Positions 37,475 to 45,650 of a DNA stretch of 64,000 nucleotides are shown here, in pieces. The notes under the pieces were generated by a model. The model was not told the DNA's origin. It worked only from the letters and a program-made list of their open reading frames with translations, and ran no database searches. The position numbers were made by a program, and so were the translations under genes. This DNA is from Miltoncostaea sp963703045 (GTDB lineage: Bacteria; Actinomycetota; Thermoleophilia; Miltoncostaeales; Miltoncostaeaceae), in the NCBI GenBank assembly GCA_963703045.1, contig OY969782.1, positions 1,178,001 through 1,242,000 of the forward strand, given 5' to 3'. Positions within the stretch are counted from its first letter, which is position 1; every line of letters starts with the position of its first letter.

Positions 37475-38813
37475 CGAGCGGCCTTTCCTCAGGGTGGTTG
37501 TAGAGGCGCTCCCGCTCGCGCAGCACGAGCGCGACCCCCAGTGTGAGCGGTCCCACGCGGCCGAGGAACATGAGGGTCATCAGAACGCCCTGGCCGAATC
37601 CGTTCAACCCCGCCGTGACGCCGGTGCTCAGCCCGGCGGTCGTGAAGGCGGCGACGCACTCGAAGAGCGCATCCGAGAACGATACGTCGTTCGTCGACAT
37701 GACCAGCAGCGCGCCCACGACGACCGCGTTGACCGCGAGCACCGCGATCGTCAGCGCCTGACGCTGCACCGTGGCCGGCACGCGGCGGCGGAACGCCATC
37801 ACCTCGGGATCGCCCCGCAGCTCGGCCCAGACGATCAGGAAGAGCAGCGCGAAGGTCGTCACCTTGATCCCGCCGGCCACCGATCCGCTGCCCCCGCCCG
37901 CGAACATGAGCATCTCGGTCACCAGCAGGGAGTCCGGCTCGGCGTTTCCGTAGTCGAAGATGTTGAAGCCCGCGGTGCGCGGCATGATCCCGGAGAAGGC
38001 GCCGGCGAGCAGCCGGTCGGGCCCGGACATACCGCCGATGGTCTCGGGATTGCTCCACTCGAACGCCGTCATCAGCGCCGCTCCGAACACGAGCAGCGCC
38101 GCCGTCGTCGCGAGCGTGAGCTTCGTGTGCAGGCTCCAGCGCACGGGCGCGCGCGGGCTGCGCAGCAGCTCCAGCCACACCGGGAACCCCAGGCCGCCGG
38201 CGACCACCGCGAGGATGACCGTGACCAGGATCCAGGGGTCGTCCGCGAAGGGGATCAGGCCGTCCGGGAAGATCGAGAGCCCGGAGTTGTTGAACGCCGA
38301 CACGCCGTGGAAGAGCCCGTTCCACGCGGCCTCGCCGAGCTCCCGGTCGGTGCCGAGCCAGAGCCGCCCGGTGATCACGAGCACCGCGACGGCCTGGAAG
38401 GCGAGCGTGAAGCCGATGATCGCGATCACCATCCGGCGGGTGCCGCCGAGATCGACGGCGCGCAGCTCGGTCTGCGTCGCGAGTCGATTGCGCAGGCCGA
38501 CCCTGCGCGCGACGAGCAGGAACAGGAGCGAGGCGCTCGTGACGATCCCGAGGCCGCCGACCTGCACCAGCACGAGGATCACCGCCTGGCCGGCGGGGCT
38601 CCAGTAGGTCGCCGGGTCCACCACGGCCATCCCGCCGAGCGTGACGGCGGCGGTCGACGAGAAGAGGGCCGTGCGGATCGGCGCGCTGCCCGCCCCGGTC
38701 GTCGCGAAGGGCAGCAGCAGGACCGCGGCGCCGATGAGGATGGTCGCCGCGAAGCCGGCGACGACGAGCTGGGCGGGGTGCCCGACGCCCCGCGTGATGG
38801 GGATCTGCCTCAT
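37467..38813 (-). CDS. KtrB/TrkH-family potassium transporter membrane subunit
   Basis: 448 residues, four pore-like membrane-pore-membrane repeats. Pore-loop segments are visible: FSSTAAVTLGGMAVVD, HGVSAFNNSGLSIF, FSGIMPRTAGFN, and ECVAAFTTAGLSTGVT, each with the conserved Gly of the K+ filter. First helix LVVAGFAATILIGAAVLLLPF, last helix region LMTLMFLGRVGPLTLGVAL. It moves K+ (in some members with Na+) and pairs with the overlapping trkA gene as a KtrAB system. The start is ATG 38813, 24 bp downstream of fmdB. Confidence 0.92.
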   Translation of the reverse strand: MRQIPITRGVGHPAQLVVAGFAATILIGAAVLLLPFATTGAGSAPIRTALFSSTAAVTLGGMAVVDPATYWSPAGQAVILVLVQVGGLGIVTSASLLFLLVARRVGLRNRLATQTELRAVDLGGTRRMVIAIIGFTLAFQAVAVLVITGRLWLGTDRELGEAAWNGLFHGVSAFNNSGLSIFPDGLIPFADDPWILVTVILAVVAGGLGFPVWLELLRSPRAPVRWSLHTKLTLATTAALLVFGAALMTAFEWSNPETIGGMSGPDRLLAGAFSGIMPRTAGFNIFDYGNAEPDSLLVTEMLMFAGGGSGSVAGGIKVTTFALLFLIVWAELRGDPEVMAFRRRVPATVQRQALTIAVLAVNAVVVGALLVMSTNDVSFSDALFECVAAFTTAGLSTGVTAGLNGFGQGVLMTLMFLGRVGPLTLGVALVLRERERLYNHPEERPLVG

Positions 38814-38837
38814 CCGGGCCGACCCTCGGTCAGAGGG

Positions 38838-39191
38838 TCAGACCTTGTCCAGCCCCACGGTCTTGCCGGACGTCGAGGACGACGAGGAGGAGTCGCCCGA
38901 CGACGACCCTCCACCCGTGCCGCTCGACGCGTCGCCGCCGCCCGTGCCGTTCGACGACGTCGCCGACTCGGTCGTCGTCGTCGACGAGCCCTCGTCACCG
39001 CTGGCCGCGCGCCGCTTGCTGCTGTAGTCGGTGTTGTGGAATCCGGTGCCCTTGAAGTGGATGGCGGGGGCGAACAGCACCCGCGACGCCTTCGCCCCGC
39101 AGACCTCGCACTTCTTCAGCGGCTCGTCGCTCATCCGCTGGGTCACCTCGAAGGTGTGACCCTTGACGCATCGGTATTCGTAGAACGGCAC
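38838..39191 (-). CDS. FmdB-family zinc-ribbon protein
   Basis: 117 residues. The N-terminal FmdB zinc ribbon PFYEYRCVKGHTFEVTQ, then KKCEVCGAKASRVLF, gives the C-x3-GH...C-x2-C pattern; an AIHFKGTGFHNTDY strand follows, a common FmdB feature. The C-terminal 65 residues are Ser/Gly/Thr-rich and disordered. Role of the family is unclear (putative regulatory or amidase-associated). GTG 39191 has GAGGTG five bases upstream and a perfect TATAAT on the minus strand at 39232-39237, so unlike many neighbours this gene has a conventional leader. It lies upstream of ktrB/trkA, perhaps in one transcript. Confidence 0.88.
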   Translation of the reverse strand: MPFYEYRCVKGHTFEVTQRMSDEPLKKCEVCGAKASRVLFAPAIHFKGTGFHNTDYSSKRRAASGDEGSSTTTTESATSSNGTGGGDASSGTGGGSSSGDSSSSSSTSGKTVGLDKV

Positions 39192-39231
39192 GCAGACACC
39201 TCGTACGACGGGACGCCCGGACGAAGCGACG

Positions 39232-39237
39232 ATTATA
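39232..39237 (-). promoter_or_regulatory. -10 element TATAAT for fmdB
   Basis: A perfect TATAAT on the minus strand, with transcription expected near 39225 and a leader of about 34 bases to GTG 39191. No good -35 is seen; its place is taken by the inverted repeat at 39257-39285. Confidence 0.6.
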
Positions 39238-39256
39238 GACCACGGCGTCGGCGTCT

Positions 39257-39285
39257 CTTGGCACTCTCGGCGAGAGTGTGCCAAG
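39257..39285. promoter_or_regulatory. inverted repeat resembling a CIRCE/HrcA operator
   Basis: CTTGGCACTCTC (39257-39268) faces GAGAGTGTGCCAAG (39272-39285). The left half TTGGCACTC is a CIRCE-type half-site (consensus TTAGCACTC-N9-GAGTGCTAA); the right half has two extra bases (GAGTG-TG-CCAA). It sits where a -35 would be for fmdB and upstream of a deacetylase gene, so it is more likely an operator than a terminator. Confidence 0.45.
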
Positions 39286-39367
39286 AACCGCCGCCGGGGC
39301 GCCCGCTGGGGGTTGATAGCATCGCGGCGGGCCCGGGCGACCCCGCCCCGCCCCTCCCTCCGATGCC

Positions 39368-40240
39368 ATGACGCCGCCGATGCGAAAGGGCCAGGCCGTG
39401 CATCGCGCCGTCTGGGCGGGCGTGAGCGCAGCCGCCTCCGCCACCGTGATCGCCCGACGGCACCCGGGAGCGGCGGCCGCGCTCGCGCTCGGCGCCGCGA
39501 TCGCCGGCGCCTCGGCCTTCGTGCCGCGCAGCCCGGTGCTCGGAGCGGTTCTCGCGCGTGGGCCGGCGGGCGTCCCGCGCGCGGCGCTCACCTTCGACGA
39601 CGGCCCGGGGCCATCGACCCCCGATGTGCTCGACGCCCTGGCCCGCGAGCGCGTGCGCGCCACCTTCTTCGTGCTCGGGAGGCAGGTCGAGCGCTATCCC
39701 GACGTGGTGCGCCGCATGGCCGCCGAGGGCCATCAGATCGCCAGCCATGGATACGACCACGGCATCCTGATCTTCCGCGGCAGCCGCCACGTCGGCGAGC
39801 AGCTCGGGCGCACCGAGCTGGCCACGCTCGCGGCGGCCGGCCCCGGGTCGATGAGCCGGCTCTTCCGCGCGCCGCACGGATTCCGCGGGCCGGCCACCGT
39901 CGCGGCCGCGCGTCGCGCCGGGTACCGCACCGCCGCCTGGACCCACGGCGTGTTCGACTCGGCCGAGCCGGGTGCCGCGGTGATCGCGCGCCGGAGCGCC
40001 CGCGCGCTCGCCCCGGGCACGGTGCTGCTGCTGCACGACGCCGACGGCTGGGCTCCCGGCCGGCCGCGCCAGCAGACCGCCGACGCCCTCCCCGACATCT
40101 GCCGCGCGGCGCGGGAGCGCGGGCTCGCCCTGGTCACCATGGACGAGCTGCACGGCCTGGGCGGCGCGGTCGTCCGGTCGGCCGTCCGGCGCCGGCCGCG
40201 TCACGCGGCCCCTCGCGGCCGGGAGCCGCGGGCCGCATGA
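39368..40240 (+). CDS. polysaccharide deacetylase (NodB homology domain), membrane-anchored
   Basis: 290 residues. A hydrophobic N-terminal segment (AAALALGAAIAGASAFV) suggests a membrane anchor or signal. The NodB domain shows motif 1 ALTFDDGPGPST, motif 2 SHGYDHGIL (H-x3-H metal ligands), motif 3 RLFRAPHGFRG, motif 4-like AAWTHGVFDSAEPGA, and motif 5 VLLLHDADGW. Members de-N-acetylate chitin, peptidoglycan or polysaccharide intermediates. ATG 39368; stop overlaps the next gene start (ATGA), so the two are coupled. Confidence 0.88.
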   Translation: MTPPMRKGQAVHRAVWAGVSAAASATVIARRHPGAAAALALGAAIAGASAFVPRSPVLGAVLARGPAGVPRAALTFDDGPGPSTPDVLDALARERVRATFFVLGRQVERYPDVVRRMAAEGHQIASHGYDHGILIFRGSRHVGEQLGRTELATLAAAGPGSMSRLFRAPHGFRGPATVAAARRAGYRTAAWTHGVFDSAEPGAAVIARRSARALAPGTVLLLHDADGWAPGRPRQQTADALPDICRAARERGLALVTMDELHGLGGAVVRSAVRRRPRHAAPRGREPRAA

Positions 40241-41334
40241 CGACGGGGGTCGTCAAGCCGAAGAGGTCGCCCCTTCGCCGCATCCTGGTGCCGTCGTTGC
40301 GGATCGCGGTGATCGTGGTCGTGGGCGCCGTGGCGCTGTGGAAGCTCGACCTCGGCGAGGTCCACCATGCGTTCCAGATCTCGTCGTGGACGCTCCTCGT
40401 GGCCGCGATCGTCGCCAACTTCGCCTCGGTCGGGTTCAAGGGCCTCGCGTGGAAGGGGGTGGTCGACGCCCTGCCCGCGATGCGGCAGCGGACCCGGTAC
40501 CGCGAGCTGCTCAGCCCCCTGTTCGTCGGGTTCCTCTTCAACACCGTGCTCGCCGCCCGGGTGGGGGAGATCGTCAAGGTGCTGCTGCTGCGGCGCCGGC
40601 TCGAGCGCCGGGGGGAGCGGCCCCCGACGACCACGCTGCTCGGGACGGTGGTGGCCGAGAACCTCGTCTCGACGATCACCTGGGTCGGCCTGGTGGTGGC
40701 GATCGGCCTCGTGCTGCCCCTGCCCTCCTACGCCTGGGTGGCCTCCATCTCGCTGGGCGTGGGCTGCCTGGTCGTGGTCGCCGTGGCGCTGCTGTCGGGG
40801 CCCGGGCGCCAGCTGCCGCCGTGGCTCGACACCGGCCCGCTGTGGGCGCGCGCGACCCGGGCCGTGTCGCGGCTCTGGGGCGCGGTGCGCGAGAGCCACC
40901 TCGGGCTTCGCGACCCCCGTCAGATGAGCGTCGTGATCGGCGCGAGCCTCGCCACCTGGCTCGCCCAGTGGACGGGGATCTACTTCACGCTGACGGCGTT
41001 CGGCCTCGACCGCGTGGGCTGGGGGGGCGCCGGCCTGCTGCTGGTCACGATCACCCTCGCCCAGGCGTTCCCGGTGCTGCCGGGCAACCTGCTCGTCTTC
41101 CAGGCGGCGGCCGTCGTGCCGCTGACCGCGTCCTACGGCGTGAGCGCCGCCGAGGCGATCGCCTTCTCGGTGGTGCTCCAGGCCACCGAGGCGGTCGTCG
41201 GCGTCGTCGTCGGGTTCCTGTTCCTCATCGCCGAGGGGGTCGGGTTCGGCACCCTCCGGCGCCAGGCCGAGGAGGAGGACGCCCGCCCGCCGGGGCGCGG
41301 ACCGGCCCAGATCGACACGCTCGCGGGCCAGTGA
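40237..41334 (+). CDS. UPF0104/lysylphosphatidylglycerol synthase-like transmembrane (flippase-type) protein
   Basis: 365-residue integral membrane protein of the AglD2/MprF-flippase-like UPF0104 family, with about eight helices, e.g. ILVPSLRIAVIVVVGAVALW, WTLLVAAIVANFASVGFKGLAW, FVGFLFNTVLAARVGEIVKV (family signature with Arg-x-Gly-Glu), NLVSTITWVGLVVAIGLVL, VLPGNLLVFQAAAVVPL, and VVLQATEAVVGVVVGFLF. Likely a lipid-linked-sugar or lipid flippase. ATG 40237 overlaps the deacetylase stop; co-operation with it in envelope polysaccharide modification is inferred. Confidence 0.85.
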   Translation: MTTGVVKPKRSPLRRILVPSLRIAVIVVVGAVALWKLDLGEVHHAFQISSWTLLVAAIVANFASVGFKGLAWKGVVDALPAMRQRTRYRELLSPLFVGFLFNTVLAARVGEIVKVLLLRRRLERRGERPPTTTLLGTVVAENLVSTITWVGLVVAIGLVLPLPSYAWVASISLGVGCLVVVAVALLSGPGRQLPPWLDTGPLWARATRAVSRLWGAVRESHLGLRDPRQMSVVIGASLATWLAQWTGIYFTLTAFGLDRVGWGGAGLLLVTITLAQAFPVLPGNLLVFQAAAVVPLTASYGVSAAEAIAFSVVLQATEAVVGVVVGFLFLIAEGVGFGTLRRQAEEEDARPPGRGPAQIDTLAGQ

Positions 41335-41524
41335 GCGCGTCGTGTCACCGGCGGTGACGCCGACGCAACCGCGCCGTCACCCACGGCGGATGGCGAGCGC
41401 GGCAGTCTCACGGCGACCTCACGCGACCGGCGCCGCCCCCGCAGGGTCGCGGGAGGTCCCGAGGGCCGGCTCCCCGGCCCGGTGCGACGGAGGGGGCCGT
41501 CGGGAGCCCGCTCCGCCGCGCCCC

Positions 41525-42034
41525 CTACCCCCCGTCGGGCGGGGCGATGCGCTCCCAGCCCGACGCGAGAGCCGCGAGCTCGTCATCGGAGAAGCGGGTC
41601 AGGAACTCCTCGCGCACGCCGCGCAGGTGGGTCGCGCGCGCCGCGCGCAGCCGCTCGCGGCCGGCGGGCGTGAGCACCACGTCGGCCGCGCGCCCGTCAT
41701 CGGGGCAGGGCTCGCGCACCACGAGGCCGTGACGCCCGAGCCGGTCGATCATCCGGCTCATCCCGCTGATGCTCAGCAGGGTGCGGTCCGACAGCTCGGA
41801 GACCCGCATGCGCCCGCGCCGGGCGGCGCCGAGCAGCAGGAGCACCTCGTATGCCCCGAGCGCGAGGTCGTGGACGTCGCGAAGTTGCGCGTCGAGGCGC
41901 CGTGTGACGCCCGCGTGCACGCGCAGCATCCCGCGCCACGCCCGCAGCTCCAGTTCGGTGAGCGGCTCGCCGCCCGCGCCCCGGACGCCGTCCGGGCCGG
42001 GAGTCGTCCGGGTCGGATGATATTGGTTGCTCAC
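41525..42034 (-). CDS. MarR-family transcriptional regulator
   Basis: 169 residues from GTG 42034. Winged-helix core: LALGAYEVLLLLGAARRGRM, helix-turn-helix RVSELSDRTLLSISGMSRMIDRL, the wing GLVVREPCPDDGRAADVVLT, and a dimerisation helix GRERLRAARATHLRGVREEF. A single Cys lies in the wing (EPCPDD). The gene is divergent from a carboxymuconolactone-decarboxylase-like gene with 59 bp between starts, so it probably represses that gene and itself. TACGGT on its strand lies 6 bases before the GTG. Confidence 0.9.
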   Translation of the reverse strand: MSNQYHPTRTTPGPDGVRGAGGEPLTELELRAWRGMLRVHAGVTRRLDAQLRDVHDLALGAYEVLLLLGAARRGRMRVSELSDRTLLSISGMSRMIDRLGRHGLVVREPCPDDGRAADVVLTPAGRERLRAARATHLRGVREEFLTRFSDDELAALASGWERIAPPDGG

Positions 42035-42040
42035 GCAAAC

Positions 42041-42046
42041 ACCGTA
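42041..42046 (-). promoter_or_regulatory. -10 element TACGGT, leaderless start of marR-like gene
   Basis: On the minus strand TACGGT is followed by GTTTGC and then GTG 42034. Confidence 0.5.
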
Positions 42047-42093
42047 CCAGCGCGCGCCCGCCGGCGCCGCCGGCACGACGACGAGGGGGACCG

Positions 42094-42495
42094 ATGACCG
42101 CTTCGAGCGGCGACGAACGGCTCGACCGGGGACGCCGGCTGGCCGAGGAGCATCTGGGCGAGGGCGTCGTGGAGCGGTGGCGGGGGGTCTCGCCGGCCCT
42201 CGAGGAGCTGACCTCCGGCTTCGCCTTCGCCGATCTCTGGAGCCGCCCCGGGTTGTCGCGTCGCGACCGGTCGATCGTGGCGATGGCGATCACCGCGACG
42301 CTGCGCGCCGAGCCGCAGCTCGGGTGGCACGTGCGCGGGGCGCTGGGAGCCGGCGTCACCCCCGATGAGGTCCGCGAGGTGCTGATCGCGGTCTCGGGTC
42401 TCGCCGGCTTCCCGGCCGCGTGGACCGCTCTCGAGGTGGCCGAGCCGATCCTCGCCGCCCACGAGGCGGCCGCCGACGGGGGGGCCGCCGGCTGA
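42094..42495 (+). CDS. carboxymuconolactone decarboxylase-family protein (PcaC-like)
   Basis: 133 residues. The PcaC/AhpD-superfamily fold is marked by FAFADLWSRPGLSRRDRSIVAMAI and LGWHVRGALGAGVTPDEVREVLI, the classic 4-carboxymuconolactone decarboxylase pattern with the H-x-R-GA-x-N/AG-V core. The peroxidase-type C-x2-C of AhpD is absent. It may decarboxylate a beta-ketoadipate-pathway lactone or a similar substrate. ATG 42094 has GAGGGG seven bases upstream. Control by the divergent MarR protein is inferred. Confidence 0.85.
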   Translation: MTASSGDERLDRGRRLAEEHLGEGVVERWRGVSPALEELTSGFAFADLWSRPGLSRRDRSIVAMAITATLRAEPQLGWHVRGALGAGVTPDEVREVLIAVSGLAGFPAAWTALEVAEPILAAHEAAADGGAAG

Positions 42496-42523
42496 AACGC
42501 GGGCGGGAGCGCCCGGCGCGCCC

Positions 42524-42567
42524 GCGTCACCGCGGCTTCACCGCCGTTTCACACGATCGTCACGTCC
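42524..42567 (+). promoter_or_regulatory. four 11-bp direct repeats resembling a Pho box
   Basis: Units GCGTCACCGCG, GCTTCACCGCC, GTTTCACACGA and TCGTCACGTCC follow one another with TCAC repeating every 11 bp exactly (42527, 42538, 42549, 42560). This is the form of the Streptomyces PhoP operator (11-base direct repeats around G-T/G-TCAYYY). It ends 63 bp before the response regulator gene, which would fit autoregulation. Confidence 0.6.
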
Positions 42568-42629
42568 GGGGCGCGAAGCTACGGGCGGGTCGCACCGCAC
42601 CCGCCCCGTCCGCCCGCGACACGGAGGCC

Positions 42630-43385
42630 GTGACGTCGAGGATCCTGATCGTCGAGGACGACGAGAGCACCGCGGAGGCGATGTCGTTCCACGTGCGCGC
42701 GGCCGGGATGCAGCCGACGGTGGCGACCGACGGGCTGGCCGCGCTACGGGCGCTGCGGACGGCGACGCCCGACGTCGTCGTGCTCGACCTGATGCTGCCC
42801 GGCGCCGACGGCTGGCACATCATCCGGCGGGCCCGCGAGTGGGCGCCCCGCCTGCCCATCATCGTCGTGACGGCGCGCACCAACGAGCACGACCGGGTCG
42901 ACGTGCTGGCGCTCGGCGCCGACGACGTCATGGGCAAGCCGTTCTCGATGCGCGAGCTGCTGGCGCGCATCACGGCGGTGCTGCGCCGGACGGCCGTCGA
43001 GGCCGCCCGCGCCGAGCGGCTGCCGGTGGAGGAGGGCGACCTCAGCATCGACCCCGCCCGCCTGTCGGTGGTCGTGGCCGGACGACCCGCCGACCTCACG
43101 CCACGCGAGTTCGCCCTGCTGCTCACCCTGGTCGAGCACCGCGACCGCGCCCTCGGCCGCGACGAGATCTTCCGGCTGGTCTGGGGGGCCGAGCGCGGTC
43201 ACGGCGACCGGTCGGTTGACGTGCTGGTGCGGCGGCTGCGGCGGAAGGTCGACGAGGCCGGCGGCGGGTACACCTACATCCAGACCCTCCACGGCGTGGG
43301 ATACCGCTTCCTCACGACCCCGCGGACGCTGCCCGTCGCGGACGGCCCGTCAGGCCGAGTCCCGGAGCGCCTGCGCCTCGGGTAG
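42630..43385 (+). CDS. OmpR/PhoB-type response regulator
   Basis: 251 residues. Receiver domain: ILIVEDDES (acidic pair), VVVLDLMLPGADG (phosphoryl Asp about residue 53), IVVTA, and the Lys in VMGKPFSMRELLARI. The effector is a winged helix: LTPREFALLLTLVEHRDRAL, DRSVDVLVRRLRRKVDEAG, IQTLHGVGYRF. No histidine kinase gene adjoins it. The Pho-box-like array just upstream makes a PhoP-like, phosphate-responsive role the best guess. GTG 42630 is close (2 bases) to a GGAGG, so the exact start could differ slightly. The 3' end overlaps rpoD by 36 bp tail to tail. Confidence 0.88.
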   Translation: MTSRILIVEDDESTAEAMSFHVRAAGMQPTVATDGLAALRALRTATPDVVVLDLMLPGADGWHIIRRAREWAPRLPIIVVTARTNEHDRVDVLALGADDVMGKPFSMRELLARITAVLRRTAVEAARAERLPVEEGDLSIDPARLSVVVAGRPADLTPREFALLLTLVEHRDRALGRDEIFRLVWGAERGHGDRSVDVLVRRLRRKVDEAGGGYTYIQTLHGVGYRFLTTPRTLPVADGPSGRVPERLRLG

Positions 43386-44450
43386 CGCCTCGAGCTTGCG
43401 GAGGGTGTTGTTCTCGATCTGACGGATGCGCTCGCGGGTGACGCCGAACGCGCGCCCGACCTCCTCGAGCGTGCGTGGCTGCTCGCCGAGCAGCCCGAAG
43501 CGCAGCTCGATCACCCGTCGCTCGCGATCGGGCAGGGCGTCCAGCGCGCGCAGGATGTCGGTGCGCCGCAGGTTGACCGAGGCCTCGTCGAACGGCGAGG
43601 AGGCCCGCTCGTCCTCGACGAAGTCGCCGAGCTCGGACTCCTCCTCCTCGCCGATCGGCTTCTCGAGGCTGACCGGCAGCTGGGCCATGCGGAGGATCTC
43701 GCGCACCTCCTCGGTGGTCATGCGCAGCTCCTCGGCGATCTCCTCGGGCCGGGGGTCGCGCCCCAGGCGCTGCACCATCTGGCGCTCGAGGTGCACGACC
43801 TTGTTGAGCTTCTCGACCATGTGCACCGGGATGCGGATGGTGCGCGCCTTGTCGGCGATCGCCCGCGTCACCGCCTGACGGATCCACCAGGTCGCGTACG
43901 TCGAGAACTTGAAGCCGCGCCGGTAGTCGAACTTCTCGACGGCGCGGATCAGCCCGAGGCTGCCCTCCTGGATGAGGTCGAGGAACGACAGGCCTCGGCC
44001 GAGGTACCCCTTCGCGATGCTCACCACCAACCGCAGGTTGGCCTCGACCATGGCGGTCTTCGCCACGAGGTCGCCGCGCTCGATGCGCTTGGCCAGGGAG
44101 ACCTCCTCGGCGGCCGTCAGCAGCGGCACGCGCCCGATCTCGCGCAGGTACAGGCGCAGGCTGTCGAGGCTGGGCTCGACCGCGAGGTCGAGCTCGGGCG
44201 GACGCTCGGTCTGGGTCGCCGAGGCCCGGGCGATGACCTCGCCGTCGGCGTCCATCACCTCGACGCCGATCTCGACCAGGTGCGAGTAGAAGTCCTCGAT
44301 CTGGTCCTTCGTGACCTCGGCGTCCTGCAACGCGCCCACGATCTCGTCGTAGGTCAGGAAGCCCTTCTCGCGCCCGTCCGCAGCGAGCGCGCGCATCTCC
44401 TCGACGTCGGGGAGGGCGATCTCGACGGCGCGCGCGGGGGCAGCGGACAT
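43350..44450 (-). CDS. rpoD: primary RNA polymerase sigma factor (RpoD/SigA)
   Basis: Sigma-70 of 366 residues. The N-terminal region 1.1-like part (EMRALAADGREKGFLTYDEI) is kept, then region 1.2 SLRLYLREIGRVPLLTAAEE, region 2 NLRLVVSIAKGYLGRGLSFLD and LIQEGSLGLIRAVEKF, then FKFSTYATWWIRQAVTRAI, region 3, and region 4 with RTLEEVGRAFGVTRERIRQI. All point to the housekeeping sigma factor rather than an alternative one. ATG 44450 has AGGAAGGA about 10 bases upstream. Divergent from folE2 with 180 bp between starts. Confidence 0.95.
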   Translation of the reverse strand: MSAAPARAVEIALPDVEEMRALAADGREKGFLTYDEIVGALQDAEVTKDQIEDFYSHLVEIGVEVMDADGEVIARASATQTERPPELDLAVEPSLDSLRLYLREIGRVPLLTAAEEVSLAKRIERGDLVAKTAMVEANLRLVVSIAKGYLGRGLSFLDLIQEGSLGLIRAVEKFDYRRGFKFSTYATWWIRQAVTRAIADKARTIRIPVHMVEKLNKVVHLERQMVQRLGRDPRPEEIAEELRMTTEEVREILRMAQLPVSLEKPIGEEEESELGDFVEDERASSPFDEASVNLRRTDILRALDALPDRERRVIELRFGLLGEQPRTLEEVGRAFGVTRERIRQIENNTLRKLEALPEAQALRDSA

Positions 44451-44629
44451 ACTCGCGGTCCTTCCTGGAGCGGAACGGACGGGAGGCCCCGGCATCATAC
44501 CGGGCGGTCCGGCGGGCCTACCCGGTTCCGGTGCGGCACAATCCGTACCCGGGTCGGTGGCGCCGGATGCCGGCGACCGCCCCGCCGCGATCCGCGACCC
44601 GGTGCCAATCGACGAGAGCGAGCAACGGC

Positions 44630-45640
44630 ATGAGCACGACCCCGCGCACGGCCGTGGAGGACCTCCAGGAGACCCGACCGGCGGCGGCGATCAGCCTGTC
44701 CCGCGCCGGCGTGACCCGTTCGGCGAAGGCGATCCGCATCCGCCACCTCGGCGCCGAGCGGCTCTTCCACGCCGAGATCGCCTGCTTCAGCGACCTGCGC
44801 CCGGAGCAGAAGGGCGTCCACATGTCGCGCTTCGAGGAGACGGTCAACGAGGCCATCGACGAGGTCGTGCTGGGCGAGGCTCTGCGCGTCGAGGCGCTCG
44901 CCGAGCGGATCGCGCGGACGATCGTGCAGAGCCAGCGCGCGTTGCGCAGCGAGGTGACCATCCGGGCGAGCTACCCGGTCGAGAAGCGCACGCCGGTCAC
45001 CGGCATCGCCACGCAGGAGATGTACGGCCTCATCGGCGTCGCGGCGGCCGACATCACGAGCGCCCGGCGCCTCGTGGGGGTCACCGCGCAGGGCATGAAC
45101 GCCTGCCCCTGCGCCCAGGGTCTGCTGCGAGGGCAGGCCGAGGAGGATCTGCGGGCCGACGGCTTCTCGGAGGACGAGATCGAGCGGATCACGCGCCTGG
45201 TGCCGATCGCGACCCACAACCAGCGCGCGCGCGGGACCCTCTACGTCGGGGCGCCGGGCGCGTTCGACATCGACGCCGACGAGCTGCTCGAGATCGTCGA
45301 GGACGGGATGTCGTCGGAGATCTACGAGCTCATGAAGCGACCCGACGAGCAGTACGTCGTCGACCGGGCCCACCGCCGCCCGCGCTTCGTCGAGGACTCG
45401 GTGCGGGAGATGGTGCGCGGCGTGCTCGAGCGCTTCCCGGACCTGCCGGACGACGGGTTCATCCACGCCCACCAGGCGAACTTCGAGACCATCCACACCC
45501 ACGACGTCGAGGCCGAGCGCTCGGGCACCGTCGGCGAGATCCGGGGCGAGATGGGCGGCGGCGGGCACTCGCCGGCGCACGCGACGCTGAGCGATTGGCT
45601 GGCCGGCGGCGTGCCCGGGCGGGTGTCCCCCGGGGGCTGA
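44630..45640 (+). CDS. folE2: GTP cyclohydrolase FolE2/MptA type
   Basis: 336 residues, COG1469 family. Such enzymes convert GTP to a dihydroneopterin triphosphate (FolE2) or cyclic phosphate (archaeal MptA) in folate or pterin synthesis and use a metal other than the zinc site of FolE1. Signatures: CFSDLRPEQKGVHMSRFEE, IRASYPVEKRTPVTG, and the metal-binding GMNACPCAQGLL, which is closer to the MptA form than the proteobacterial form. HNQRARGTLYVG and HTHDVEAERSG follow. ATG 44630 is chosen; an earlier in-frame start at 44531 is not family-like. It converges with the ATP-grasp gene. Confidence 0.9.
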   Translation: MSTTPRTAVEDLQETRPAAAISLSRAGVTRSAKAIRIRHLGAERLFHAEIACFSDLRPEQKGVHMSRFEETVNEAIDEVVLGEALRVEALAERIARTIVQSQRALRSEVTIRASYPVEKRTPVTGIATQEMYGLIGVAAADITSARRLVGVTAQGMNACPCAQGLLRGQAEEDLRADGFSEDEIERITRLVPIATHNQRARGTLYVGAPGAFDIDADELLEIVEDGMSSEIYELMKRPDEQYVVDRAHRRPRFVEDSVREMVRGVLERFPDLPDDGFIHAHQANFETIHTHDVEAERSGTVGEIRGEMGGGGHSPAHATLSDWLAGGVPGRVSPGG

Positions 45641-45650
45641 CCGGCCGGGC

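Noticed and set aside
39313..40236. In-frame extension upstream of the flippase-like gene
   Set aside because: The extension overlaps the deacetylase gene in another frame and is low-complexity; ATG 40237 with ATGA overlap is the better start.
41408..41422. Two TCAC units 11 bp apart, a possible second Pho box
   Set aside because: Only two units, and it lies between two convergent gene ends where no promoter is expected.
44606..44611. Isolated CAATCG near folE2, and similar isolated sites at 21628, 24972, 45592 and 47105
   Set aside because: They lack the paired arm and the flanking YY/RR, so they are not members of the paired-palindrome family.
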